64,000 bases of DNA from Edaphochlamys debaryana (Eukaryota; Chlorophyta; Chlorophyceae; Chlamydomonadales). Made by a program: the position numbers and the translations under genes. The notes below the pieces were generated by a model. The model did not search any database. It was given only the letters and a program-made list of their open reading frames with translations, and had not been told where the DNA came from. Below are positions 45,162-55,811 of this stretch, piece by piece. Position 1 is the first letter of the stretch. Every line of letters starts with the position of its first letter. Location of the stretch: contig JAEHOE010000015.1 of assembly GCA_016858145.1 (NCBI GenBank), positions 1,364,001 through 1,428,000 of the forward strand, read 5' to 3'.

Positions 45162-48100
45162 TTAGAGAGCAGGAGAAACAGTAGCGGCAACAAGCGTGCC
45201 CTCGCGAGTGCTCAGAAAGGGGTGAGCCGCGTCAACCTCGTCCCAGCCCTTGCTAGGCACCCCCAACAAAGCGAAGTCAGATAAGAGGAATTGGAACTGA
45301 GAAACGGCAACGGTGCACGCACGCGGTAGGGTTCGCGGCCCACGGGGACGGCGGGTGGTGGCCTGCTGGTACCGCCGCGCCGACTCCAACGCATTCAAAG
45401 CAGCCAAGCACACCACATCCCAAACGCATCCCCGAATGCGCCCCGGGTCAGGGGAGCACAGGAGCCACAGGGCTTCCCTCGACACAGTGCAACCGGCCAA
45501 CCGGTCAATGTGTGGCAGTAACGAGTGAGCAATAGAACAATCCCAAAAGTGGTGAGTGCGGGGAGGCGCCGGTGGCGAGCCAGCCCCTGGGTAGGCACCA
45601 CAGCAGCACGTGCGTGGCGCCGAGCCATGCAGATGCGAGTTCCCCAGCAGTGCTACCCCGTCCATCGCCAGACGCCACAACACCTCCTTGCGCTCATTCT
45701 CCCACCTCATCCCCTTCCACACACGTCGAAGCGCTCCACGAAGCTTGGTGTAGGCGTCGTCCGGGTCAGGGGCGGCGGCGGGCAGGCCGAGAGCGGCGCG
45801 GGTGTAAGCCAGGTGATGGGCTCGACGTGTCCGCTCCGTGTCGGCGAGCAGCAGGGAAGTGCCGTAGCGGACGGTGAACTCGCGGAGGGGCGTAACGACA
45901 GTCGCGGACTGCCGCCAGCCAAGGCGGGGGAGGAGCAGGGCGACGACGGCGTCAGTGGTGGGAGGTGGCGGGGCGCCAGGGAGGAGGGCCGCACGGGCGG
46001 CGTCCAGCCAGGCGGGGGCGATGTCGGAGGCGAGGGCGGCAAGGCGGGCAAGGGCTCCAGAGCGGTCGTGCAGGAGGGCGGCGGCGGCGGCATCGGGGTG
46101 TAGCTCACGGCGGACGAGCTCCTGCCACTGGTCTTGGAGCAGGCTGAAGACGCGGATCCCCGGGGTGGTCGCGAGGGTGTGGGTGTAGTGCTGCTGGAAG
46201 GCGGAGACGGCGGCAAGCGCACGGGTGAGGTCGCCAAGGGTGAGGAGGCGGCGGCAGGGGGTGAGGGCGAACCCACCTTGGCCGGTGAGGGCAGTCTCGG
46301 TGTCATCCGCGTACTGCATGCCGGCGGAGGCGGAGGAGGGGTCTGAGGGGTTGAGGAGGACGCCCACACCACGCGACTGGAGCCAGGCCAGCAGCGCTTG
46401 GGCGACGAAGAGGTACAGGAGGGGGGCGAGGGGGCAGCCTTGTCGTACACCAGCGTAGGTCCGTATGGGGGGGAGATGAAGCCGTTGACGGCGGCGGCGG
46501 AGCGGGTGTCGGAGAGGAGCAGGCGGACCCAGCTGACCATGCCGGCGCCCACGCCAACAGCCTCCATGGCGGAGAAGAGGAAGGACCTGTCGATGGTGTC
46601 GTACGCCTTTGCAAAATCCAAAAATGCGACAATGGCGGACCGCTATTGCTGGGTGAGGAGGCGGGGGAGGGAGCGGAGGAAGCGGATGTTGGATCCGATC
46701 AGGCGGCCGGGGAGGAAGGCGGACTGCTCCAGGGGGATGATGGCGGAGAGGCCGGGGAGCAGGCGGTTGGCGAGGGTTTTGGCCAGCAGGCGGTAGTCGG
46801 TGCAGAGCAGGGTGATGGGGCGGTACGACCCACATGCTGTACGGGGGCCTTTACCCTTGTAGATCACCGTGATCACACCCGTGAGGAAGTTGTGTGGGGT
46901 TTGCTGCAGGCGTCCGATTGCCGTGAACACCCGAGCCAGAATGCGGGAGAAGGGGGAGGAGAAGGCTTTGTACAGGTCGGCGGGGACACCATCCCACCCG
47001 GGGCTTTTGCCAGGTTTGGTCCCGCGGAGGGCGGCCAACACCTCGTCGGAGGAGACCTCGGGGGAGCCGACGCGGGGGACGTCGGCGGGGGGGAAGGCGG
47101 GGGTGCGGGCGGCGAAGGCAGCCAGGACAGCAGCTCGGTCCGACGCGGACAGGTCGGTGGGGGCAGCGCCGATGGCGCCCCAGAACTCGGCCATGACGGT
47201 GGGCAGGCGCGCGGGGTCGGTGACGAGGCGGCCGGCGGGGTCAGTGAGGGCGGCGATGGAGGAGTCGGCGCGGGGTGGGCGGAGGAGGGCGGTAAGGGAG
47301 GGGCGGGGCCGGTCGCCTTCACGGAGCCAGTCCAGGCGCACTCGCAGGGCAACGGAGGCGGCCTCAGCGCGCAGGGCCGCCGAGAGGGCGGTGTTGGCAG
47401 TGACGAGGGCGGGGATGGCGGAGGAGGGGTCGGCGGCAGCGTCGGACTGTGCAAAGGCGGCAGCGAGGGCGGCTCGGGCGGTCCGAACGTCGGCTTTATG
47501 AGTGAAGCGGCGCTGGCGGGCGGTGCGGTTAAGGGCGGCGGCGGCGCGGGTGAGGCGCGACTTAAACTGCTCCCACCAAGCCAGAGCGGCGGCATCCGAG
47601 GCCGGTCCCGGGCCAGGCAAGGACGCCTCCTCCGTCTGCAGCCACGACTCCATGTCACCCGTGAGGTCACGGTCCGAGGCGAAGCTCATGCGCGTGCGGC
47701 GGAGCCCTGGGACCCGGGCGGCAGCGACGCGGGGTGAGAGGAGGAGATACGGGATGCGGTGGTCAGAGGGGGTGGCGAGGGCGACGGAGGAGAGGGAGAC
47801 GAAGGGGTGGAGGGCGCCGGAGACATGGAGCCGGTCGATCCGGGAGCCACCAGGGGCGGGGGCCGAGTACAGGTGGGTGTAGTCGCGGGCGCGGGGGTGG
47901 AGGGCGCGGTGGGCGTCCACAAGGGTGGGGGCAGCGGCAGCCAGGGCTCGGGACGCGGCGCGGTCGCGCTTCACTCGGGCTGGGCCGGCAGACGTGTCGA
48001 GGGCACGCTCAACATAATTGAAGTCCCCCGCTAGGATGTGCGAGCCGCGGGAGGGGGAGCCCAGGATGGGGGGCAGGTGGCGGGAGATGAAGGCGGTGCG

Positions 48101-49500
48101 GGCCGAGGCACTGCAGGCGGGGAGGGAGACGGAGGGGAGGTGCAGGGTGTGGCCCATCCAGGTGAAGGAGGAGGTGGCGAGGCGGCCGCAGGCGGGGGGG
48201 ACGACAAGCGGGCGGGGGGGGCGGGCGGGGAGGGGCGGGAGGCCCGGGCGAGGGCGGGGCTGAGGGAGGGGGGGGGGAGGGGGAGGGCGACCGAGGAGGC
48301 GACGGGGAGGCACGGGGGGAGGCGACGGGGGAGGGGTCCGGGGAGGGAGGAGGAGAGGGCTTCGGGAGAGGGCGGGAGGGAGAGGCTGCGAGGGGCGGGG
48401 GCAGCGGAGGGGCCAGCGCCATCATGCAGGGCGCAGAAGGAGGAGAGCGCGAGGGCAGGGGTCTGGCAGTGGGCGGCTTGGCAGCGGGGGCGATGGGGCG
48501 GTGCGACGGCGGGGGCGGGGGCGGCGACGGGAGGAGCAGGGGGAGCAGGCATGGGGAGAGGGACTGCAGCCGGAGCTGGGGCTGGGCCTGGGGCGGCGGC
48601 GGGGGATGGCGGAGGGGCGGTGGCGGGGGGGAGGGGAGGGGCGGTGGCGGTGGCGGGCGGGGGCGGCGGCGGTGAGAGCTGGCGGATGAGCAGCGACGGG
48701 GGCGGGGGGGGAGTGGTGGCGGGGGGAGGGTGAGGGGCGGCGGCGGGATCCGGCGGGGGGGTGGCGGCGGGAGGGGCGGGCGGGGTGGGGACGGTGGCTG
48801 TTGCGACTGGGGCGGCAGGGGCAAAGGGGGCGGGGACGCCGGCAGGGCCAGGAGGCGGTGGAGGTGGGGCAGGGCCGGGGATGAGGGGGGCGATGGCGGG
48901 AGCGGACGGGGGGGCGATGGCGGGAGGGGGGGGGAGGGGAGGAGGAGGGGTGGCGGCGACGGGGACGGGGGCAGCGGGGGGGGCGCCGGGGGAGACGACG
49001 GCGGCGACGGGATCGGGGGCAGGGGCGGCGGGGGCGGGGACGGTGGCTGTGGCGACTGGGGCGGCAGGGGCGAAGGGAGCGGGGACGCCGGCCGGGCCAG
49101 GGGGCGGTGGAGGAGGGGCAGGGCCGGGGATGAGGGGGGCGGCGGGGGCAATCATTCCAGAGGAGAGGAGGTCAGCTCGAAGTATTATGGCGACGCCAGC
49201 ATACGTGTCGGAGGCGGGGGCTGGGCACCAAGCAACCAACTGCCACCCCGGGCAGTGCAGGCGGCGAGCAGAGTCGTGAAGCAACCGCTCCAACCACGTA
49301 CGGTCACCCAGCGTACGATGATGGAGCTCTTGGAGCCATACCGCGTCCAGTCGGAGGTCAGCACACTCCTGCAGCGCCGCCACCAGCTTAGGGCAGCAGG
49401 GGCGGCGCCGCCGAGGTGAAGCGTACCGACGCGCAGGGGCCGGCAGGCGCCCACCCGCGACTGCGGGTGCGACCGGCCAGGCCCCCGCGGCGTGCGGCAC
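45162..49500 (-). pseudogene. LINE1 ORF2: endonuclease, RT and C-terminal Cys/His module
   Basis: Order: APE endonuclease start (LDAVWLQELHH), a Pro/Ala-rich insertion, endonuclease end (ILAGDFNYVERALDT, then SDHRIPYLL), linker, RT (KPGKSPGWDGVPADLYKAFS; AFLDFAKAYDTIDRSF; AGVRQGCPLAPLLYL; MQYADDTETAL), and the C-terminal RLAMDG ... HHFWDCSIAHSLL module. It needs at least one stop read through (TAG 46643-46645) and several frameshifts: near 49400, in the G-runs near 48250-48310, and in the C-run near 46476. The protein copies target-primed cDNA in active relatives; this copy is inactive. Confidence 0.85.
48190..49150 (-). other. Pro/Ala-rich insertion within the LINE1 endonuclease
   Basis: About 960 bp (about 320 residues) of Pro/Ala-rich sequence separates ADLLSSGMI from LATSSFTWMGHTLHLPSVSL. 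LINE2 has only a short loop at this place. The insert contains an internal duplication (APLIPGPAPPPPPPGPAG twice) and a CQAAHCQTPALALSSFCALH motif (C-x4-C-x10-C-x2-H) near 48424-48484. Confidence 0.65.
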
Positions 49501-49517
49501 GCCCCAGGGGGCATCAT

Positions 49518-50283
49518 TTAGTGGGTGCCGCTGCCCGGAGGCAGCTGCGGGTCATGCTCCTCGCCCCCCACCTCCATGTCAGGGCCGCCGGGCAGCGCCA
49601 GGGGGGGCGGCGCCGGCAGCGCCAGGAGGGGCGGCTCCGGCAGCGCCGCCAGCGCCACGGCCGCCACCTCCTCCTCCCCCGGGAAGCCCACCACCATGAA
49701 CGCCGCAGCGGAGGTCGGGTCCGTGCGGCGGAGTCGGTGGCTGGGTTTGTCAAGCGCGGGGGGCTCGTGATAGGGTTTGCCAGGGGCGCCAGCGGCGGAC
49801 ATGGCGCCGCCGGCAGCGGCAGCCCCGGCGGCAGACCCGGCACGCGGCGACGTCGGCGCGGCCCACAGCTTGGCAAACCGGTTGCCGAGGGCGAGGGGGA
49901 GGGGGGGCGCAGGCCCCACGGGGGCGGCGGTGGAACGCCGAGTCCGGACGCGCTCCTTCGTCAGCTCCCGCCGGTGGGACACTGGCGGGAACCCCTCATC
50001 TGACGCCGGCGTGGGGTCGGCGGCGGGTGAGGCAGGCGCGACCGCGGGAGGCGCCGGCAGGCCGCGGGTGGCGGTGGCCGCCGCCGCAGCAGCGGCCGCG
50101 CCAGAGGGGGGCAGCGAGGCGGCGCCCGCAGCATCCGACGCCCCCATGGCCAGCGCGGTCGCGGCCGCGGCGGCCTGGTCCCGGGCGCCCGCCAGGAGGG
50201 TGCGGACATCCTGCCCCGCCGGCGGGGCCGGCGGTGGGGGGGGCTTGGAGCTGGGTTTGGACGCAGGCTTGGGCGCCGACCCC
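49518..50283 (-). pseudogene. LINE1 ORF1, C-terminal part
   Basis: An Ala/Pro-rich frame ending in a stop at 49518 just before ORF2. It contains FPPVSHRRELTKERVRTRR and GNRFAKLWA. By position it matches the end of ORF1 in LINE2 (EEGWVSTSARRRLSYATV). The conserved ORF1 core is missing, so this element is 5'-truncated. Confidence 0.5.
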
Positions 50284-50287
50284 TAGC

Positions 50288-50584
50288 TGCTTGTCGTGTC
50301 AGATACCTGATCTGACTTGCGCGCTTCTCAGTTTTACGCTTCCGCTGCACAACAATGGTAGCAGGACCGAGAGGTCGACAGTTTGATTCTCGTGGCCTGG
50401 CAGGCCGGCGGGAGGTGACGGGCCCCACGCTGCACTATTCTCGCGGTTTCTAATTTCAAAATTGTGTACAATCTCTGGTCTCTGACGACCGAGGACGGTC
50501 GCCTCCCGGAAGGGGTGACTTGTCGTGTCAGATACCTGATCTGACACGCACGCTTCTCAGTTTTACGCTTCCACTGCACAACAC
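50288..50584 (-). repeat. Duplicated 65-bp motif at the LINE1 5' end
   Basis: Copies at 50288-50352 and 50519-50584 are about 90% alike and 231 bp apart (plus strand CTTGTCGTGTCAGATACCTG). On the minus strand both encode KRKTEKRAxQIRYLTRQ in one frame. Confidence 0.75.
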
Positions 50585-52420
50585 TGCTCCAGACACTCGT
50601 ACAGGAAGCCACGGTCTACTGTGTTGTACGCTTTGTGGAAATCAAGGAAGGCCACGAGCCCGTCCTCCCCCTAGGGGGGCCAGGCCTGTTGGCGCAGCCG
50701 CTCTGCCAGCAGCTGCAGCAGGAGGATGTTGTCGGCAACGAGGCGGAGCCGGAGGAAGGCGGTCTGCTCGCAGTCGATGGCCTCCATGAAGGCGGGGAGG
50801 AGGCGGCGGGTAAGGACACGGGCAAGGAGGCGGTAGTCCGTGTTCAGGAGGGATATGGGGCGGTACATGGCGGGGAGCGTGGGGTCGCCAGCCTTGAAGA
50901 ACAAGGAGAGAACGGCGTCCAGGAAGCCGGCTGGGGTGGTGCCAGTAGCGCCAGCTGCTGAGAGGACGTCAGCCAGGACGGGAGCAAGGGGACCTGCGTA
51001 TGCCTTGTATAGGTCCATCGGTATGCCATCCGCGCCGGGGGCTGTGCCTGGGCGCGCGCCAGCAATGGCGGATATCACCTCCGCTGCCAGGACTTCGGCT
51101 GCCCCCATCTCGGTCCCTTGGTCAACTGGGCAGCGGTTGCCTGCTGCCCGGAGCGCGTCAAGGACCTGAGCATGGGCTTCTGGGTCGGTGGCCGCGGCTG
51201 TGCTGACTCTGCTCCAGAACTCCACCACCACGTCTGGGAGCTCGTTGGGGTCGGTTGCATGGGTGCCGTCAGGGCGCTGAAGGAGGTGATGGTGCGGTTG
51301 GAAGCTGGGGGCCGGATGAGGCGGGTAATGGCGGGGCTGGGTCGTTCCTTGGTGCTGAGCCAGGTGTGGCGGGCGATGGCGGCGACGGGGGCGGCAGCGC
51401 GCAGGGCTGCTGTGGAGGCGGCTGCACGTGCGGCCGCAGCTTGTTGGGCGGCGGCCAGGTTGCCAGCGGCAAGGGCTTCAAGGGCTGCCGCCTCGGCTGC
51501 AGTGGCTGCTTCTGCTTCTGCGGTGGCTTCGAGGCGGCGGCGCTTAGCCCATCTGTTGAGCCGGATGCAGGTGAAGCAAAGGCATCTCTTAAAATCGTCC
51601 CACCAGCTGGCTTGCTCGGCCGTCGGGCTGGGGGGCCGGCCATGGCCATGGTACATGATCCACTCTGACAGCTCCTTGCGCAGGTCGCGGTGGTCGAGGA
51701 AGTGGAGGCGGGCGCTGAGCGCAAAGGGGGCAAGGGCAACGGAGGCGTGGAAGCGGTCAAGGCCGGCGGCACTTGTCCCGTTCGTAAAGGTGAAGGCGTG
51801 TTGATCTGGGTGGAGGGAGCGGAAGACATCGAAGAGGCCGGGGCAGGTGCTGGCGAAGGTGGCGGCGTTGCTGATGTCGCCGTGGCTGGCCCTGTTTCTG
51901 GTGTTGATGGCGGGGTTGGGCACGAAGTTGAAGTCCGCCGCCAGCAGGTGGGGCCTGGGTGAGGCGAGGCGGGGGCCCAGCGTCGATTCCAAAAAACGGC
52001 GGCGCGCAGCTGTGCTGTCGCACGGGAGGTATGCGCTGGTGAGGGTCAGGGAATGGCCGCCCCATTGTATTGGGACTTGCACGAGGCGGCCGTCTGCGGC
52101 CGTGGCTGAGGGAGAGTCTGGGGCTGTGAGGCTGCCAGATGCGATGAGGGCACTCCTGATAAAGACGGCGGTCCCTCCCGCGGCTCCGCCCCGTGGCCCT
52201 TTGCCGGCTGGGCTCCAATACGTCTGCCAGTCGCTCACATGCAGTGCAGCCGCCACGCCGCTAATGCTGGTCCGGGCGGCGTTGACCCTGTCCGCCGGAA
52301 GTTTGGTCTCCTGTACTAACACTACGTCCAGGCGTTGCCGTGCCCACAGCTGCATGAGGGCTGTGAGCCGGTCAAGCCCTCTATTCGTTCCCCCAAACAA
52401 GCCTCATACGTTGTGCGTTG
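50585..52420 (-). pseudogene. LINE2 ORF2, endonuclease and RT start
   Basis: The endonuclease begins LRLATHNV, a TGA (about 52407-52409) where Arg is expected, then GLFGGTNRGLDRLTAL. Catalytic motifs are visible (VVLVQETK; LLAADFNFVPN; FLDHRDLRKE). After a frameshift near 51280 the RT begins (GTAPGADGIPMDLYKAYAGP; MYRPISLLNTDYRLLARVL). A second frameshift near 50675 precedes AFLDFHKAYNTVDRGFLYEC, where LINE1 interrupts. Confidence 0.8.
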
Positions 52421-52472
52421 CGAGACGCAGCGGCGGCAGCGTTGCCGCCGCATGGTGGCGCCGCCCCGGCAC

Positions 52473-54317
52473 TTAGACCTTGGGGCCTACCGTGACTGTG
52501 GCGTAGGAGAGGCGGCGCCGCGCCGAGGTGCTCACCCATCCCTCCTCCGTCATGTCCGTCTCCGACACCCCCGGGGTCGGAGACTGGGGGAGGCACGGCC
52601 TCTTCGGGTCGCCCTGGTCTGCCGGGCTTCCTGGGCTGTGGCCGCGGCCGGCACCGCCCCGGCCGCCGCCCCGGCCGCCACCCCGGCCGCTCTGCCCCCC
52701 TCGGCCGCCGCCCGGGTGCCTGTAGTTCGCCTGCACCAGGGCTACCAGGCTCTCCACCTCCTCCCCGCTGCCCTCACCCAGCACCTGCGCCGTGGCCGTG
52801 AGGAGGGCGGGCGGCGGGGCTGTGGGGTCACCCGTGCCCAGAGGGGCAGGGGCAGGGGCCGTCGCCCCCGCCGCCCCCACCTCCCCCGCAGCCGGAGCGG
52901 AGGACGTCTGCTCCCGCAGGGTGGCCAATGCCCCCTCCGTCAGCCTGCGCAGGCGCCCCGAGGCCTCCTGCTCCTGCTCCAGGCTCGCTGCCGCTGCCTC
53001 CTGCTCCGGCTCAGTGCGGTCAGCCGCCCCCTGCTCCCGCTGGCCGCCGCCCGCCGCCGCCTGCTCCTGGCCCTGCCCCTGCTCGGCACCGGGTTCCAGC
53101 TCGGCCCCCTCCTCCTGCTCCGGGCCCGCCTCCGCCGTGGCATCCGCCGCCGGCTCGGCACCGGCCTCCTCCTCGGCACCCGCCCCCGGCTCAGCACCCG
53201 CAGCCGCGGCCGCAGCCACAGCCGCAGCTGCTGCCGCTGCCGCCTCCTGCTCGGCACGTGCCGCCGCTGCTGCCTGCCGCTCTGCCTGTGCCGCCCGTGC
53301 TGCCGCCACCTGGTCTGTGACTGACGCCCGGGTGGCTGCCTCGCGCTCCGCGCGCATCGCCGCTCGGGCGGCGCGGGCCTGCTCCTGAAGGTGCGCCTTG
53401 AGCTCCTCGTTGGCCACCTCATCCGCCCAGCGCCCAATGGGCTCCTCCTCGTCCTCGGCCGCAAGGCTGGCCGCGAACTCCGCGTGCAGGCGCTCTCCCG
53501 CCCTGTAGACCCGGATGTAGTTTCCCTGGTTCAGGGGCTGGCAGCGGAGGTCGAAGGCGACCAGGCCTGGCGTAGTGGAGGCCAGCGGGAAGATCCAGTC
53601 CGCCTGGGTGGCTCTGTCAGACGAGGACGGCGGGTTGTTGAGGTTGCCCGGCAGCGTGGTCCCCGCCTTGAAGTACAGGATCCACCGGTCTGCTGAGGGG
53701 AGGCCAGTGCAGCCGTCCGTGTGCCGGTGGGCGTTGCAGGGAGTGGTGCCAAGGGCTTGGCGGGCCACGTCCAGCACTTGCTCGTTCTCGTACCGGCTTG
53801 GCCAGCCGAAGCTGTCCAGGGCGATGAGATCCTCGATGACCTCCGGCTCCCAGTTGAGGGCGGGCAGGGTGAGGCCGGTGGAGCGGCGGCCGGGGTCGGG
53901 GATGGCGGGGGCACGGAGGGCCACCGTGGCCCCATACGGAGTGTCCTCGTCGCCCTCCGCAGCTGCGATCATCGCCTCCAGTACAGCCCGCGCTGCATCG
54001 CCGATCTCTAGCGTGATGGCTGCCTCACACACCGAGTCATAGTCCGTGAAGCGAATTGTTCCGATGGTCATTAGGTGGTTTGGGTTCTTTCTGTTGCCGA
54101 ATAGCTTGTCGGTAATCGTGCTGAGGGAGAGCTTAATCAGGTGCAGGTAGTCCTGTTTCAGTTCGGCCGCAGTGAGGCGCTCGATGGTGGCGGCCAGTCT
54201 CAGTCGCGGGAGGCGCTCAGCGCGAGGTGGGTTCCTGAGAACATACTGAATCTTAGGCCGGGAAGCGCTAGACGCTCCCCGCCCGGCCGCTGGTCGCGAC
54301 ATGTCGTCGCCGACCAC
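52473..54317 (-). CDS. LINE2 ORF1 protein
   Basis: An intact frame of 614 residues. The N-terminal third is a globular domain (LTAAELKQDYLHLIKLSLST; MTIGTIRFTDYDSVCEAAIT), followed by a domain with HRHTDGCTG and DRWILYFKAG. A long Ala/Glu/Gln-rich coiled-coil-like stretch follows, then an RGG box (GGGRGGQSGRGGGRGGGRGG) and a basic tail. ORF1 proteins of L1-like elements bind the element RNA; the RGG box fits this. No CCHC knuckle was seen. It is the only undamaged frame of LINE2. Confidence 0.75.
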   Translation of the reverse strand: MVGDDMSRPAAGRGASSASRPKIQYVLRNPPRAERLPRLRLAATIERLTAAELKQDYLHLIKLSLSTITDKLFGNRKNPNHLMTIGTIRFTDYDSVCEAAITLEIGDAARAVLEAMIAAAEGDEDTPYGATVALRAPAIPDPGRRSTGLTLPALNWEPEVIEDLIALDSFGWPSRYENEQVLDVARQALGTTPCNAHRHTDGCTGLPSADRWILYFKAGTTLPGNLNNPPSSSDRATQADWIFPLASTTPGLVAFDLRCQPLNQGNYIRVYRAGERLHAEFAASLAAEDEEEPIGRWADEVANEELKAHLQEQARAARAAMRAEREAATRASVTDQVAAARAAQAERQAAAAARAEQEAAAAAAAAVAAAAAAGAEPGAGAEEEAGAEPAADATAEAGPEQEEGAELEPGAEQGQGQEQAAAGGGQREQGAADRTEPEQEAAAASLEQEQEASGRLRRLTEGALATLREQTSSAPAAGEVGAAGATAPAPAPLGTGDPTAPPPALLTATAQVLGEGSGEEVESLVALVQANYRHPGGGRGGQSGRGGGRGGGRGGAGRGHSPGSPADQGDPKRPCLPQSPTPGVSETDMTEEGWVSTSARRRLSYATVTVGPKV

Positions 54318-54370
54318 ACTACGCGGTGTGGTCGCTTCCCATGGTGGGGGTTGGAGGGGTGATCTAGTGT

Positions 54371-55509
54371 TCTAGTGTTCTCGGCCTCACCAGGGCTGCA
54401 GAGGCGGAAGCCCATGCAGTCGCGTCAAAGCGGTCCCCATAGTAGCATTATTTTTTATACCGGAGGTTACAACTTCAACGAATTTCCCCGTCCGCCTCAC
54501 GCGGCGAGCGCATCCCTTCCGCGTCGACCGATTCATATTGCTGAGCTTGCCCTCGGCTTGCCCTCTGCCTGCCGCGATCCCCAGTCTGACATAGGTGGTC
54601 CTGAACCGCCCCGCGCGACTTGCACTGCATTGCTGTTGTCGCAAAGCTCGTTGCAGTGTCGCGTCTACTGCCGAGGCATGCGAGCGCAGCGGAGTGTGTC
54701 TCGGACATTCACCCAAGCGGTGGTCGCCATCACGCGCTGTTTGCGCAAAACTCCGCCCCAACATGATCGGGGACATGTAGAGCTCTCCCGACACCACTCG
54801 ATTGGGTAGTTGCGACACTTTCGCGCAGGCGTATCAGTCGGCATGTGTTTCGGGCCCGACGCCATCCTCCACCCCCGACGCCATCCTCCACCCCCGACGC
54901 CATCCTCCACCCCCTGGCCGAAGCTGAACTGGGAGTGGGCGCACGATGCCGTACCATGCAGTCACAAAAAGAGGGCGGCAAGCCCCGACTGCTGCGCAGC
55001 TCAGTGGTTTGAAGGCATCAACAAGGCAAAGCGCTTGGTTGTGGCTTAGGGCGGTGGGGTGCTGGTGTTGGGTTTTCAGGGCGGTCATTGGGTTCCGCCT
55101 TGGGATGTGGGCCGTGTCCCTGCTGTTGCCACGCACCGGATGAGGGGCGTTACCACCAGTGGTGTAAGGCTCACGTGCGAGCCTGCTCGTGCTCATGCAT
55201 ATGCACCCGAAGCGGTCGTCGTTTGTTTCGGCGATACGCTGGCCGCTCTACCATACGCGTTCGTCGCTACATGCTGGGCATTATGGTTCTCGTCACCTCG
55301 ATTCTTCTCCGGCTACCTGGCGGTGCCGACAACATCGTCTTTCGGCTGGAGCTGGAACCGACCGCGGGGCCACGGCCCTGTTCTGAACCTCTGAGCCTCC
55401 GGTCTGGTGTCGGTTTGCGGAGCGGCCGTGGGCATCGTCGCGTTGGTGACGGTCGTGGCAACATCGTCATCCTGAGGAGCAGCGAAGCCTGTGTCCGCAC
55501 GGCGCCGGC
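54371..55509. other. Intergenic with short tandem repeat
   Basis: Three copies of an 18-bp CGACGCCATCCTCCACCC unit lie at about 54859-54912. No gene recognised; the short frames on both strands are not supported. Confidence 0.4.
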
Positions 55510-55612
55510 AGTCCTCGGTGTTTACAATGAAGGACCCCCCTGGGGTCACAGCGCTGAACGCTGGGGCCAAGCGACCCACCTCACGGGCTTGCCCCCTGCA
55601 AGCCAGAACGCA
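55510..55612 (-). repeat. 3' UTR relic of another LINE2-type element
   Basis: It aligns by eye with 39297-39410 (GCAGTCCTCGGTG, TTACAATGA, CTCACGGGCTTGCCCCCTGC) without any adjacent LINE coding sequence, so it is a strongly 5'-truncated copy. Confidence 0.6.
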
Positions 55613-55811
55613 AGTCCCTGTCATAACTTGCACTGACCACACTCAGGTCCCACCTTAGTCCTTGGCACGCAATGACCATGCTCAGCGTGTATCGATGGCC
55701 CCTCCTCGGCCGCGCCTCCTACCAGTAACCATTCACCGTTCATCATGTGCTCACACTGTTGGCCGTACACCTCTCGATCCTGGCTCTCCCGACCCCACAT
55801 TCACTCCCACT

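Larger units (their letters stand above)
44862..50584 (-). mobile_element. LINE1: second L1-like LINE inserted in LINE2
   Basis: It reads right to left: 5' repeat region (50584-50288), ORF1 3' part (to 49518), ORF2 (about 49500-45162), 3' UTR (45161-44862) ending in a CT-repeat tail (plus strand GAGAGAGA at 44862-44873). It lies between the two halves of the LINE2 RT, with only CAG in common at the junctions as a possible target duplication. ORF1 is 5'-truncated or diverged. Confidence 0.8.
39240..54370 (-). mobile_element. LINE2: L1-like non-LTR retrotransposon, split by nested insertions
   Basis: The element reads from right to left: ORF1 (54317-52473), ORF2 endonuclease and RT start (about 52420-50585), RT continued (44861-43486), then C-terminus (40614-39459) and a 3' UTR to about 39240. 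Gaps are filled by LINE1 (44862-50584), a TIR element (41149-43429) and a repeat insertion (about 40615-41030). The LINE2 frame before 50585 ends in FLYECLEQ and the frame after 44861 begins VGQGFMRWVRLL, which are adjacent in LINE1's RT, so the pieces belong together. The exact 5' and 3' ends are estimates. Confidence 0.8.

Noticed and set aside
46646..47737. 363-codon plus-strand Gly-rich frame
   Set aside because: Mirror of the LINE1 RT on the minus strand; low-complexity composition only.
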